The translations under genes and the position numbers were made by a program. DNA of 64,000 nucleotides, taken from NCBI RefSeq assembly GCF_002105155.1, contig NW_019028997.1, positions 660,001 through 724,000 on the forward strand, given 5' to 3'. The notes beneath the pieces are model-generated. The model had not been told where the DNA came from and made no database searches. It saw only the letters and a program-made list of their open reading frames with translations. This document shows, piece after piece, positions 1 through 12,000 of the stretch. This stretch comes from Lobosporangium transversale (taxonomy: Eukaryota > Mortierellomycota > Mortierellomycetes > Mortierellales > Mortierellaceae). Within the stretch, counting starts at the first letter, position 1, and every line of letters starts with the position of its first letter.

Positions 1-72
1 GTACAACAACCCCCTCATGGACCCACGAGTCTGACGGAGAACATGTCGTTCAAGCTGCTGCACCATCCATGC

Positions 73-361
73 TCAACATGGAGAGGTGAAGACACCCAAC
101 GGAGCAAACAAGAACAACAAGCTCAAATCCAGCACCACCTCAGTCCCGGGCTCTGAGGCGAGGTCATAGCGAGAAGCAATCCAGCGCCTTAGCATAGACT
201 GTACTCTTCTCATGTACCCACGGAGGACCCTGCTCGCATCCTTTCTCTGAAATCCGTACACACGCTATGCTTGTTCTTAGTCACAACCAATCCCTTACCT
301 TGTGGCTATACTTCGTTTCATTGCGCTTGCTAGTCTTGATAACCTTGTAAAGCAACCTCAT
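73..361 (-). CDS. Short spliced gene of unknown function at left edge
   Basis: Exon 1 is 361..299 (21 codons, from ATG at 361) and exon 2 is 246..73, joined in frame across a 52-nt intron with donor GTAAGG, a branch-like TGACTAAG and acceptor TTTCAG. The product is 78 residues and very basic in its first 50 (many K and R, e.g. RKDASRVLRGYMRRVQSM), then hydrophobic at the end. I recognise no family. A further donor-like GAG|GTGGTG lies near position 148, so the real gene may splice again and run off the left edge. A CACGTG box and a TATAAG element lie about 130 nt upstream of the ATG. The good intron and coding-like first exon are seen; that it is expressed is inference. Confidence 0.4.
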
Positions 362-485
362 GTTATGGGAAGCAGGTTTGAATTGAAGACAGAAGCAATT
401 GCTGAGCAGAGTGAATGAAGTGAGTGAAGAGGAATGTTTACGCGTCATGCCAAGAACGAGAGAGAAAAAAAAAGAAAATGGGTGT

Positions 486-499
486 CACGTGCCTTATAG
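486..499 (-). promoter_or_regulatory. CACGTG box plus TATAAG element
   Basis: The palindrome CACGTG is at 486-491, and on the minus strand TATAAG follows from about 498 to 493. They lie 125-140 nt upstream of the ATG at 361, a reasonable core-promoter distance for the small minus-strand gene. bHLH factors are known to bind CACGTG; its use here is inference. Confidence 0.35.
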
Positions 500-594
500 A
501 ACCAAATTACGCGTTTAATCACCACACGAATAAAATGCATGCAAGGCAGAATTCATAAGTAGATGCGCCACTCGCAGTTCTAATTTAGAGCATC

Positions 595-950
595 TAAACG
601 GGTGTCGAGCATCTGGTCAGGGATGACTATTTCCTGCATTTTCGACGTTCTAGTTTGGATGGCTATATTCTTGGAGTTACTGTCCAGAAAGGAGGACTTT
701 ATTTAAGGATTGACGCAGAGTATAATCAGCTTGGAGCAACATTGACTGATAGGAAGCGAAAGTGGCCATCCGATGCGGGATAGGAAAAAGTACACATTGC
801 AACAGATGCAAGGGATTGGGAAACTCTCCAGTGCTCGGTGGTCATAGACGACAACATTCCGTGTACGATGTCAAAGGTGGATGAGAGGACCGATTTCCCA
901 AGTGGTTAGAGAGTAACTGTACGCTCAGTGGATCAATGGAGAAGCTGTTC
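595..950 (+). pseudogene. Decayed coding stretch, family unknown
   Basis: One plus-strand frame reads as protein-like sequence for about 115 codons but is cut by two in-frame stops (TAG near 781 and TAG near 906). Readable pieces include HLVRDDYFLHFRRSSLDGYI, GGLYLRIDAEYNQLGATLTD and CSVVIDDNIPCTMSKVDERT. There is no suitable start codon, and the frame ends at a TAA near 957. Composition is balanced and not driven by a simple repeat, which is why it looks like an old gene or transposon remnant rather than chance. I do not recognise the family. Confidence 0.3.
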
Positions 951-1151
951 TGAAGAATAATATGGCATGAGGAGCCATATTAGTCCCCGAGTGGAAATGA
1001 TACACCAGAATCATTCCATAAAATAAAGAAAAGGATGAGATGGAGAGTCGAAGCCAAAAATAAAAAAATAAAAAAAAAAAAACATTGTATAAAAAATAGA
1101 TGGAACGAATCTTTTCATTCCTACTTTTCATCATTATCCTCGAATTATCTC

Positions 1152-3445
1152 ATGACTCAACAGTACCAACAATTCCGAAAAGCTGGCATCATTGAAGAAG
1201 TCGGTGTCAGGACTGCCTCCATCTCTGCAAGCAATGGCAACTCATCATACTATGTGTGTTTACAAGACATTCAGGATGTGTTTCCAGATGCACAGCGATT
1301 CAAGCTGGATGAACATCCCATCCTGTTCCTTCAAGACTCTAATGGCAACAGGTAAAGTATTTATTTATCGTATGTGTTGCTCAGGAACAAAAAGTAAGAG
1401 AACTCAATTGCATATCCTAAGTTTTGTTTTACTTTTATCCTATTAGAATCAAACCCCCATGCATTGCATTCTATCCTGACACGATCCTGGATGTCATTAC
1501 AGATGGACCACAGGTCTGCAATAGTAATAGCAGCAGTAATAGTAGCAGCTCCAGTCTTAAAACGACTACGGATTTGATGCTAGAGACTAAAGAAAACGAC
1601 AAAAAGATGCTTGACTTGTTACTGGAGGCCAAAAAGAAGGACGAAGAAATGCTTAAACTGCAGCAGCAAGCTCTCGACAGACTTGCCACCCTTCAAAGAC
1701 ATGCCAATGCTATCCTTATCCAGAACTTTGAGTTACATGAGTATCCAATCCCTCGACTCTTCATAATCCTGCCTGTCGACACCACCAAGTGGGACCCAAG
1801 GAATGTCCTGGGGAGCAAGGTCCGCCCTCATTTCCTTTGTGAATGTGGAGAACACACTGCAACGATAAGCAAGAGCAATCAAAACCAGATTCATATTGCT
1901 AAACATGAAGGATATGACATCCGAAACAGCACAGAGTTCTTTCGCAAGTATGGAAAATACATGCTCATCCTCTTACACTCTCTCAAAATGAAATCGCCCT
2001 TGACGGCTTCTTTGGCATCAATCCCGAAACTCGATGTCTGTATCAACTCTTCGATCAAATATATAGAAGCACTCTCTAATAAGTACTCAGTCTTGAGCAA
2101 GATTAACAAAATCGACGAGTGTGAGGCACTTGAAGGAGCTGATCTTTGGCAACTGGAAAAATCCCTTGAAAATAACGATGAAGGCAAGCAACTTGGTAAC
2201 TTGTACAGGATCACAACGAAGACAGGCCATGTCAAATGGGTCTGTCTGGATCACTATTGTTGGACATATATAGAAGCAGAACAGCAAGTGCTCGAAAAAG
2301 CAGTAGAGCTGAATGGTGGCGAATATGACTTGCACCTTGGCAAAGTGATCATCAGATTGAAGTCCAAAGCAACAGCTGAAGAGCTCTTTGATACGCTGGC
2401 CAACGCAAGGTGTGTTTACGAGTTGGATATCGCCTTTGATTGGAATTGAACCAAAGCTGATCTGGAAGCATTCGAAGAAGCACTAAAGACGTCAAGTGTA
2501 TCGATCCTTCGACTTGAACTCGGAGATTTTCAAGAAAGCATTAGCTGGAAAATACTTTCGACATCCTCGCCATATGAAACACTTGCTCGCATGATAGAAC
2601 TTAGCAGCATGAAGACAATTCAGATTGTTCTCCCTCCGAAGACTATAAAAGTCCCCAGTTTACGATTCAATAGGCCATCACACCTTCAAAATCTAACCAT
2701 TGAGATGCAACCTCGGATTGGCTTTAATGACTTTCGAGTACTCGCAAGTACACTCAAGGCCGATACGGCTATAAACACGTTGAACTTGAGGGGTAAATCA
2801 ATTGGAGATGAAGGACTTCTGGCACTGTCAGAGGCACCCAAGGCCAACACATGTTTGGCTACTTTGAACCTGCGGAACAATTGGGAATGAAGGAGTAATG
2901 GCACTATCAGAGGCACTCAAGACTAACGGGGCTTTGACCACGCTGAATTTGATGAGCAATTCAGTCGGGCATGAAGGAGCTCATGCACTGTTAGAGGCGC
3001 TCAAGGTTAACACTACCTTGACCATTTTGGATTTGGAGTACGATTCACTTGGAAAGGAAGGGGTTCTGTTGCTGTCTAAGACAAACACGACTTTAGCTGA
3101 TTTGGACTTTACCTCCAAGTCAATTGGGATGAAGGGGCTAATGCAATTGCAGAGGCGCTCAAGACTAATACAACCATGCTTGCTTTGGACTTGGGGCTCA
3201 ATTCAATTGAGAGTGAAGGAGCTCCTGCACTCTCAGAGGCACTCAAGGCTAACACTACCTTGATTTCTTTATGCTTGTGGAAGAACCCAATTGGGAAGGA
3301 AGGAGCTCTTGCATTGTCAAAGGCATTCAGAGGTAACACTTCCTTGGCTACTTTGGACTTGAGAGAGAACTCAATTGGTGGTGAAGGAGCTCTTGCGTTG
3401 TCAGAGGCACTCGAAGTTAATGCGGGTCTGGTCATTCATACGTGA
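1152..3445 (+). pseudogene. LRR (RNI-like) protein gene, broken copy
   Basis: This is a paralogue of the gene at 20912. Exon 1 (1152..1351) and exon 2 (from 1447) are joined by a 95-nt intron at the same place as in the other copy. The frame then reads a short coiled coil, the conserved middle region (EYPIPRLFIILPVDTTKWDP, CECGEHTATI, HVKWVCLDHY) and about eight LRRs of 28 residues. Lesions relative to the other copy are a TGG to TGA change at 2447-2449, a frameshift near 2880 inside the second LRR, and another near 3125. The frame resumes to a natural stop at 3443-3445. It also lacks most of the coiled-coil insertion and about four LRRs found in the second copy. The product would be truncated before the LRRs, so it is called a pseudogene. 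Confidence 0.85.
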
Positions 3446-4450
3446 GGAAACCTTTGCCGGCATTTAAAGATTTTCGGTGGTGTAACGCGACTGATTTTGG
3501 CTTATAAATATGAGCCATTATTAGGTCTATTTGGGTGAATTTATTATAGATAATATCTTAATAGCTAAGAAGAGATGTTTATTCTAAATAAGTAAATGAC
3601 TGATGGTAGCGAGCGTTCATACTGTCATTGCTTTTTGGTCCCACTATGTCTTCTCTCTTTGCAATGAAATTCTAGTGTATCAATGCTGTTTTAGGAGCTC
3701 ATTTTGTTTAATGCTATTGCCTTAAAGGAGCCATGAAAATAGATTAATGGCTAATTACAGTAGTATGTAAATGCTGTTTGTATTAAATATTTTACTCACC
3801 TAAACAACCCTTACAATTGGTTTGCATCTGAAATGTGCTGCGATAACAGCTTTATCATGGTTCATCCATTTCCTTGCGCCTTTTGAACTCTGTTCGTTTT
3901 CTCGTTCTCTTACTATTCATCTCATCCGTAGCCTCTCCCATAATCGGATTCCAGCTATGCACTCTTTTCAGTTTTTCACTTTTTTTTTTTTTTTTTTTTT
4001 TTTTTTTGTGTAGCATCCCCCAAGTGTCTCACTGATGCTTTCTAGATTACATGGATTCATTTCTTGGGAATCACTATTTCGAGCTATCCATCCAAGCGAG
4101 ACGCATCCGAATGAGTTACAAAGGCCCTTCATTCTCTCCGGCTGAGAGCATTTTTGCCAAGCCATGTTGGCTTCATTGATAGCTTTCCCCCATTCGACTT
4201 GAATGAACAGAAGGGAAAAGAGAAAACTAAAAGGATTGCTACAAACGAAGTGGACTGCCGCGTATTTCTGAAGAAGAACCACTCCTCACTTCTTCGCCAA
4301 GGAGGCATACACATGTATTTTCTCTATACCTTAAAAGAGTAACAAGCTTGAGCGGCCTTGGATACCCTGCTGTTTAATTAATAGCGGCCTCAATAGGACA
4401 CCAGTATTCAGTGTCTTGAATTTTAGTCGCCAAAATAAACCAGTTGGACC
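3446..4450 (+). repeat. 3' flank shared with second LRR copy
   Basis: This non-coding stretch aligns by eye with 23866-24800, for instance around AAGAGATGTTT near 3570 and 24000 and around the shared ACTGATGGTAG motif. Similarity fades near 4350-4450. It shows that the duplicated segment included about 1 kb downstream of the LRR gene. A poly-T run at 3979-4007 is specific to this copy. I see no gene in it; the short frames here are interrupted and low in coding character. Confidence 0.7.
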
Positions 4451-4694
4451 ATTACACCTTTCAAAAAACATATATATATATGCGCTGTTTAATAGCCATA
4501 CTGGCCCATTAAAACTATATTTGAATGAAGAGTTGTTGGCATGAATCACTTCAGCAAAGAGAGAGATTGTTCGCAATTTCATTACTTCTTTATTTATTTC
4601 TTTTTTTTGCTCAAAAGTCATTATATTCATATGCAAAGGGTTAATCACTGGGTTTTTGGATCATTTTTCTGTGTAGATTTTGAGCAATAGCCTG

Positions 4695-4727
<33 letters not shown>

Positions 4728-4771
4728 CAAACACGAAAAAAAAAAAAAAAGGAAAGAAAACAATAAGGAAA
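4451..4771. other. Gene-free stretch with homopolymers
   Basis: AT-rich sequence with a run of 30 T (4698-4727) and an A run just after it. It probably includes the 3' UTR of the minus-strand gene. I see no RNA gene or coding frame. Confidence 0.5.
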
Positions 4772-5386
4772 TCAGATTGTGAAAGCTTTAGTTAAGCAAG
4801 GATTCCCTTCCAGCCGAGAATAAGAGAGCCGTGATGACTGTTTCGATGGTGGACGTGATGCCCCTGGCTGTGGTGCCGGTACCGATGTCAATGGTGGAAA
4901 GGACTCTCTTGGTGATAGAGGCGCTGTAGGCGAGAGCGGGCGATCGTTCCCCGGCCACTTGTTTTCCTTGTCGTCAAAGGTATTCATTCTTTCCCTTATT
5001 AGGTCTTTCTCTTCATCATCAGCTTCTGGTTTCACTTTTCTTTCCTCACCATCGTCTGGGTATTGCTGTTTTTGTTTCTGTGATGAAGATGAGGATAAAG
5101 GAGCCAACGATTTTTTAGGTTGTGGCCCTATTGTGGTTGTAACCTTAGTTGTACTTTTCACCTTGACGGTGGTAGAAGTTGTATGATCATCTTCGGTTAT
5201 GATGGATGTTGCGATACTACTAATCATGAAGGTCGTAGTATTAGTAGAATCAAAGAATGATGATTGAGGATCCACAAGGTCTTCTTCCTCTGAAGGAAGA
5301 GGAGAAGGCGACGAAGGCATCATATATGCGCAACAACATTCAGAGTCATCAAGATTGCAGATTGGACAGCTCATTGTGTAGATCAT
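4772..5386 (-). CDS. Low-complexity acidic/Ser-Thr-rich protein
   Basis: This single-exon frame of 204 residues starts at ATG 5386; a second ATG four codons in gives a start of MSCPICNLDDSECCCAYMMP. The N-terminus has a cysteine group (C-x2-C, then C-x-C-C, six cysteines within 20 residues) that could bind a metal. The rest is Ser/Thr/Pro-rich with acidic stretches and an SPTAPLSPRESFPPL segment resembling proline-directed phosphorylation sites. No signal peptide or membrane helix is visible, and I do not recognise a family. It lies between the LRR pseudogene and the lipid gene with no sign of co-regulation. That it is a real gene is supported by length and by codon use unlike the AT-rich flanks, but it is not certain. 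Confidence 0.5.
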   Translation of the reverse strand: MIYTMSCPICNLDDSECCCAYMMPSSPSPLPSEEEDLVDPQSSFFDSTNTTTFMISSIATSIITEDDHTTSTTVKVKSTTKVTTTIGPQPKKSLAPLSSSSSQKQKQQYPDDGEERKVKPEADDEEKDLIRERMNTFDDKENKWPGNDRPLSPTAPLSPRESFPPLTSVPAPQPGASRPPSKQSSRLSYSRLEGNPCLTKAFTI

Positions 5387-7398
5387 GATGTGACAACAGG
5401 AAATAAACTATTTGCGCCGTGAAGTGAAGAAAAAAAAAAAATAAAGAAAATAAAAGAAGGCTCGTATAATCTGTGTATTTTGAGTATAGCTGGAGCAACT
5501 TCAGATGAAGAAAAAAAAAAAAAAAATAAAGTGGGAAGAGTTAAGGGATTTATATGACTTTTTTTTATTTTGGACGCCCAAAATATTTAATTTGAATTTT
5601 TGAAAATTCAATTTCTTAAATTTTAAATTTTTAAATTTTTATATTTCCAAAATTAAAAAAAAAAGAGACGCGTCAGCCTTGCTGTGGCTGGCGTTATATT
5701 TTTTTATTTTCCCTAGACATACAACTTTGTACTAATATATATATAATATGTATAGTATATATACATTAGGCATAGGAAAAGAGGGGATAGTCAACCATGG
5801 GACTATTAACGTTGTTGACTAACTGAACAGACGTCCAAGAAAAAACCAAGCAAACAAAGAAGGTTTGCAGTGCACTGTTACAATCTTATGTAATCAGTGA
5901 GAGCAAACAAATAAGCAAAAGAAGAAATGCATGCTTTTGTCCTTGAAAATCTTAAAAACATATTTTGCATCTCCCACGTGGAAACGATTTCCACAACTGT
6001 AAGGTCGATCCCTGGCTTAACTTAGTTATGCATAAGTGATTTGAGAGAATAAAAGTACTTTTAATATGAACAGGAAAATAAAAAAGTTATGTGCACCAAT
6101 GGTTGAAGAGACCCATTGAAGTCTGGCTATTCGTAGGCATACGCTTGAGGCTCATGGGCGACGTTTGAAGGAGCTCATCAGTTATATCATGCATCAAGAG
6201 TTGAAGCAACTCATTATTGAGATGTGGCTATACTATGTATTTATTGGTATATGCCATTCATGTTTATATGTGAGTTGCTTCCTCAGTAGGTTTGGCAATT
6301 ATCAAGTAGACTTTCAATGGTCTTTTAAGAACAATTAGTGTCCATGAAGATGCATCGATGGTCCCAAAGTCTGCAAAAAATCGTACTAGAGTCCATTAAA
6401 TGGGTACCGAGAAAAGACATTTTAAATTACGTCTTCGGTTAATCTCCTCTATGACTTGTGATTATTAATATGTTAACACGTAAATAAGCCAACCGCGTTC
6501 ATTTCTTCACCATCACTCTTCCATTACAGCACATATCTCACCTTGGCAATCAGTATCATTTTCCTTTGCCACTATCCTTTCCTCCATTCTGCTTGGTTTA
6601 AAGCTTTTCAAATGGTCGGAGCTGTGCATGCAAGTACAAATGTTGATTGTTACTCCTATCCTTGTACGCTTCAGAGCTCATTTGGCGGGAAGAGGTGCCT
6701 GCTGAGCTCACTTAGGATGTGCTGAGCTCATTTGGCGGGCGCATTCAATCATCATCTATGAAGAATCATTTGTCACTAGGAACAGTTGATTGCTCAAGGA
6801 CTATACAATGCATTTGCTTGGAAATTGGAAATGACTTTGTAAATCATTGGGCTAACAACATAGTTTCTTCATGCTCTCTCTTTTTCCACTTTCTCGATTT
6901 ACTAATCTGTACTTTATTATCTCGATAATAAAGGTCAATAGCTCGAGTGAAGTTACTCTAAACCCTCACTCCCAAGTGACTCAAGGTATTTCTTTGGCCA
7001 GTTCACTAGCAAAAGGGTTACAGGGGATTATTATTATTGTTGTTGACATACTAGTCCATAAAAAGAAGAGTATTTCCTTCTAATAACTTTACTTTGAGCT
7101 TTAATTATTTAGGTGCTAATGGAGTAGCCATCAGCTAAAGCTAAGCTAGGTTTTGTTTAGTGTAGCTGGACAAAGAGGTAGTTAAAGCCTTATTGTTCAA
7201 CAAAGAGGGGAATGTCAAAAATGTACTTTTTGCTCAACAGTCACAAATATTTGAAAAAAAAAAAAAAAAAAAAAAACTTTATTTTTGCTACATACTTTCA
7301 GATTGTGATGATAGTGAACAAGATCAAGGAAGATTAAACCTGATTGATGAACAAAAAACTTTTGAAGGTAAGAGGAGCAAAAGGGGTTTTTTCTTTTC
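5387..7398. other. AT-rich intergenic stretch
   Basis: No supported gene. It holds A-tracts (5430-5530), a strongly AT-biased patch (5550-5660), a diverged internal duplication of about 85 bp near 6105-6240, and the 16-bp direct repeat listed separately. The 15-mer GAGACGCGTCAGCCT near 5665 recurs in the SGNH gene intron near 17416. Open frames between 6543 and 7402 are short, overlap each other and lack coding character. The right end lies 3' of the minus-strand reductase gene. Confidence 0.5.
6674..6739. repeat. 16-bp direct repeat with E2F-like core
   Basis: The 16-mer GAGCTCATTTGGCGGG occurs at 6674-6689 and again at 6724-6739, with a third partial GCTGAGCTCA between them. The TTTGGCGGG core resembles the E2F binding consensus. 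No gene start is close, so a regulatory role is inference only. Confidence 0.5.
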
Positions 7399-8715
7399 TT
7401 AAGCAACAAAAGGGAACATGGCCTTGCGTCCACGAGGATAATCAGGGAACTCCTTGCGATAACCCTTATGCTTCTTCACTGCCCAGATATACATCTGACC
7501 AACAGCCACCACCAAGAACAAATGAGCAGACCAGGAAAGGGTCAACACTGACACTGCCAACCATGCCAGAGTCTCAAAGAAATAGTTTGGGCACGAGACC
7601 AAATCAAAGCCATAGCCACGAGGGATCTTGCGGACACGAGTGCCTGGGGGACGAAGGTTACGAAGGGTGACATGGGTCTTGAGGTTGGAAAGTTCAGCAA
7701 AGGCGTAGAGGGCAATGCATCCATAGATCACAGTTCGACTTCTCTCGCCCAAAACAGTGCCGGCTGCATTCCAGGGACCGTAGACCCAGTAAGCGAGATT
7801 CAATCCGGACAACAGGTGGTAATGAGCACTGTTCTTGAACACGTTACGGAATGGCATTGTACCGTGGGAGAAACGATGGACGAACACGGTCTCGTACTCT
7901 CTCTTCAAGAAGTGGAGCATTACCATCCAGAATGTCACGCTGCAAGAAGAAGGATAAAATAGGAAAAAAAAAAAAGTATTGCAATGTTAATATTGATTCT
8001 TGACGTGATTATTATCCTGTCTCTTTCTTTCTTTTTTTTTTTTTTTTGGCTTGTTCCTGGTTCCAGGAGATTCCATGATAAACGAAAAAGAAAAAAAAAA
8101 AAAAAAAAGACGGTAACATGCCACTTTAAAATGGAGATAGGTTCATAGAATGGGGAAAAAAAAACCCTCCCTTTATAGAAAACATACGTTTGCATCATCG
8201 AGTGCTCAAATGTCCTGCTGTAGAACAAAGAGGGCAGATAATAGATCAGAGGATGGATCAGCAAAGGACCGCCGTATTCGATCAAGAAGACAGTACGCCA
8301 GCTAATTTGAGGTCCTACATTTTTATCGTGTTTTGCACATGAAAAAATAAAAAAATAAAAAAAAAAAAGTGTGAGCAAAATAATTCCCGGACAAACAAAA
8401 AAGAGAAAAAGAGAAGAGAGAGAAGAGAGAGAAGAGAGGAAATGGATCATGTATGGATGCATGGATGTATATACCAAGGTCTTTAAACGTGACCGAGTCA
8501 CCATCCTTGAGACCATACTCTGACAAGGTCTTGCCCTGTTCAAGAGCAGTCTTTTCAACCGTCAGACGTTGGCGGTCCACGTAGAGCTGAGGAAACTTTT
8601 CAGCGATGGCGGCCTGGACATCCTCTACACGAACAGTAGCAGGGGTGCCATCGAGGACGAGGGTGATGGGGAACTTGCGTGACTTTGGAGACCTGGGGTT
8701 GATGACCAACTGCAT
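7399..8715 (-). CDS. TSC13: Very-long-chain enoyl-CoA reductase (TSC13/TECR)
   Basis: The exons are 8715..8475, 8314..8188 and 7939..7399, with GT-AG borders and an unbroken frame of 302 codons plus stop, close to yeast Tsc13 and human TECR. It catalyses the last step of each very-long-chain fatty-acid elongation cycle, reducing trans-2-enoyl-CoA with NADPH in the ER membrane. Residues 1-80 form the ubiquitin-like N-terminal part typical of the family (start MQLVINPRSPKSRKFPITLV). The C-terminal two thirds is the steroid 5-alpha-reductase-like membrane domain, with the diagnostic LVSCPNYFFETLAW and the terminal EFPDYPRGRKAMFPF. There are several hydrophobic helices and no signal peptide. The start was chosen because it gives the family N-terminus. 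The gene is divergent from the THADA homologue. No lesion is visible. Confidence 0.95.
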
Positions 8716-9006
8716 GATGGAATGCTTGAATGCTTTGAGGAAAGAAGGTTGGGGCGTTGGGGTGGGGAAGAAGAAAAAATAAAAATAATAAAAATAATGC
8801 GCGTGTAAAGCCAATGTGGCTGAAGTAATTATATCATTTCTCACAATGATGCATTCCTTTGATTGACTTGACTGGCATATCACATTTTTTTCCCAGGCGA
8901 AGCACACATAAAAATTTTTTTTAATAAAACTCATTACTCTCTCTCTCTCTGAAAAGAGTGCTTTGCAGATCAACTCTGCTCTCGCTCTCATTCCATCCCA
9001 TCACAA
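8716..9006. promoter_or_regulatory. Divergent promoter, TSC13 / THADA homologue
   Basis: These 291 bp between two start codons on opposite strands must hold both promoters. It is AT-rich on the reductase side (8775-8800, 8910-8935) and has a CT repeat at 8937-8951 upstream of the plus-strand gene. No clear TATA box was identified. Confidence 0.6.
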
Positions 9007-12000
9007 ATGGTGCTACATCAACGAACCAAGCAGGCATTCCAGTCCAAGGACCTCTCTGTCCCCTATGCTCCTTGCTGGTCTCTCTTGCTCGAGCCTTTCG
9101 CCCTTGCCCTTAGTGTGGATCAAAAACAGCAACAGCAACAGCAACAGCAACCACTTGTGCAGGCATGGATCGACTTTGTTCAATCATCCAAGCATGAACA
9201 AGAGGCTTTTGGTCGTACAACCTCACAGCAACAAGCTGCAGCATTCAAGAAACTAGGTAACTAATTGAACATTCAATTGGCTGATTCTGTTGTAATAAAT
9301 ACATTTTTTTATTCATCTATTTATTCGTTCCTACCTTCTAATCTCATTATCCAAACAATTTTCACTTCATTCTTTGATCCATGGAATACACTATCTACAT
9401 CAGAGCAGGCTGTCAAGGCACAGAAGGAGAAAAACCCTCAACTTCTGGAACAACATGATTTTCAAAAAGCATTTTCTCAATTCATTTCTCTTTATTATTT
9501 CTCTTCTGCAAAATTGGCCTCACGGAAACAGATCTTTGCATTGATCCAGACATTACAACCTTATTTTCAGCCTGATGAATCCGATCCCAACGGAACCATT
9601 GTCACAGCCCTCCGATCGGTGATTATGAATAGTATCTTTGCTCTGGAACCAATACTAACAACAGCAGCAGCAACAGCAACAGCAACACAATCACAATCAC
9701 AATCACAATCACAACCACTAGGGGTAAAGCCCCAGATTCAGATCGAGATGGCATGGCATCAGCGAACCCTCTGTTTGTACACAACTCTCGATTATACTAT
9801 GGGAAGGACTGCTCTCCATGCCGACATGGACATTATTCTCGATCAACTTTCTCAACTATTGCAAGCTCGTGTCATCACCACAAATGTTCAGGTATTTTTT
9901 TTCTTTCTTTCTTTCTTTCTTTTTTTTTTTTTTATATCTTCCTTCTCTACAATTGGCGGACAAAATTCCACTCAATTGAAAACACCCCTCTTTTTCTTCC
10001 TTTCTCTCATACACAGGTTGGACGGGATCATATTCCAGCCGAATACACTGAGGCCATGCTAGACCTGGAATTCATCCTCAAGCTCATCCTCGCCATTATC
10101 TCGCGTCTAATCGTCACCTCAAACGGCTCTTTACCATCTTCACCATCAGCAGCGTCCTCTACTTCTACTCTTTCTACTTCTCCTACTTCCAATTCCAATC
10201 GGTTTGAAATATCATCCACACATAATCCACCCCAGTACATTCTTCGGATCCTAAAAGACGCCATCACAGTCTCTTCCTCTCCTGTCTACCATCGCGATCT
10301 CTCCTCCATTTCTGGAATGATCTTTGCAAATCTGATCGACTTGACCTCTCCAACCATTCAAGAGGTCACAAGGCGAACCGTCCAACTTGTCTTTGGAGAA
10401 ACATCAGGCATGGACACTGTTGACTTGACATCCTTACCACAGATCCCTCGAAACATGGTCGAAATGGACTTTGGATGGAACACCTACCTGGGCGAGAAAT
10501 GTGGACCAGGAGAGGAAGACGCTGGCATGTATATGTTGGGCATCGTCCGTGGATTATTAACAAACATCCGTCAGGAAGCTCTCGTCATGCCCATTCAACC
10601 TGTCTCAACCTGGTATGCTCCACCTGTGTTCCATGATCTTCAAAAAAGAGGACAACAGGATCGACCGAAGGCAGCGGAACAAGAGAGTGGTCTTGTGCTT
10701 CATCAAGTTCTCTTCCATGCAATCGCTTATTTGTGTGCTACCTCTAGAGATATCTCCAGTAAAACCTTTGCGTTCGAAACCATGGGACATTGGCTTCAAC
10801 AAACCAAACTTCATCTAAGTGAAAAATCCCTTGCGTCTGCTCAGATGAAGGAGGCACTAGCCAACTGTATTGATGAGCAGGCTCAGGAGAAATTATCGAC
10901 CTATGTTCTAGATTATTGGGAGGATCCAGTCGATACAGTCCAACATAAAGTCAAGAATATTCTAGAGTTACTCCTTGATATTGTCTATCTCAAATCCAGA
11001 TTACGATCAGAGTCAACGACCCCCGATTTTGTCATTCAACTGCTGGGACGTATCCTCATGGCCGATGGTCATCGCAAGTCAAAGTATCCTATCCTGGCCA
11101 TCTTGGTTGGAAGGGTATCGATGGCTGAAGTCATTGCGCTTCGTCAGGACGCTTTAGCACAGGCCATCTTGGCACTAGATCAGCTTGCAACAGCACCAGG
11201 AGCTGCTGTGGCGATCAATGCAATGATCGGGAAATCCTGGAAAGAGTGTCTGGAGCTGGATTCCCTTCATGCCAACGTGTTGATCCCAGTGACAACAACC
11301 AAAAAAAATGCAAAGAATAATACAAGCGAATATGTAGAGAAATCAACTCAGGACTCAGAGGCACTTCAGCAGGTTCGAAAGACGGCAATACAACCCTGGA
11401 TTGACTTTTGGCTTAAGCCTATAGCTCAAGCACTCACAACAGAGAACGACCTAATTCGCAAACATTTAGGCCACTTCATCTTCTCACCCCTGTTCTCTAC
11501 CTGTCCTGAAGCATTCTGGACATTACTGGAGGTGCTCAATGACCAGAGTGGGACCTACTCTAGCTATATCTCTGATGCACAGTATCGCTTCAATGCTATC
11601 GTCCTTGCCATCAAGATCGGTCGTTCACTAGACTTGGTAGACTCCAGTAATTATGTTGACGACAGCAACAACGTTTCTTCATCCTCATCAGCTGATCTCA
11701 CAAAATCATCCAAAATTCCAATTTCAATCCTCCATGATGCCATGTACCATGCCTCTGGTGATATCCGACTGGATGTATTAGGCATTCTCTGTGAATCCAG
11801 ACGCTCTACCACCCCTGTCTCCTCCATCGAGTATCGGCTTTTGAAACAGTTCCTCCCGCTCAACCTGAATTCAGTGATTCCTGATTTTCGACAAAAACTC
11901 TACACTCACTTGGCTAAATTCCTGACCCGTGTCCGTGGAAACTGTTTTGTTTTGGCGAGAGAGATCGCTCGTCTTTATACCCCTGTCGGTAAAAAGAACC

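Noticed and set aside
8323..8991. 222-residue frame around the TSC13 first exon
   Set aside because: Only 8715..8475 is coding; the rest reads through the promoter and intron.
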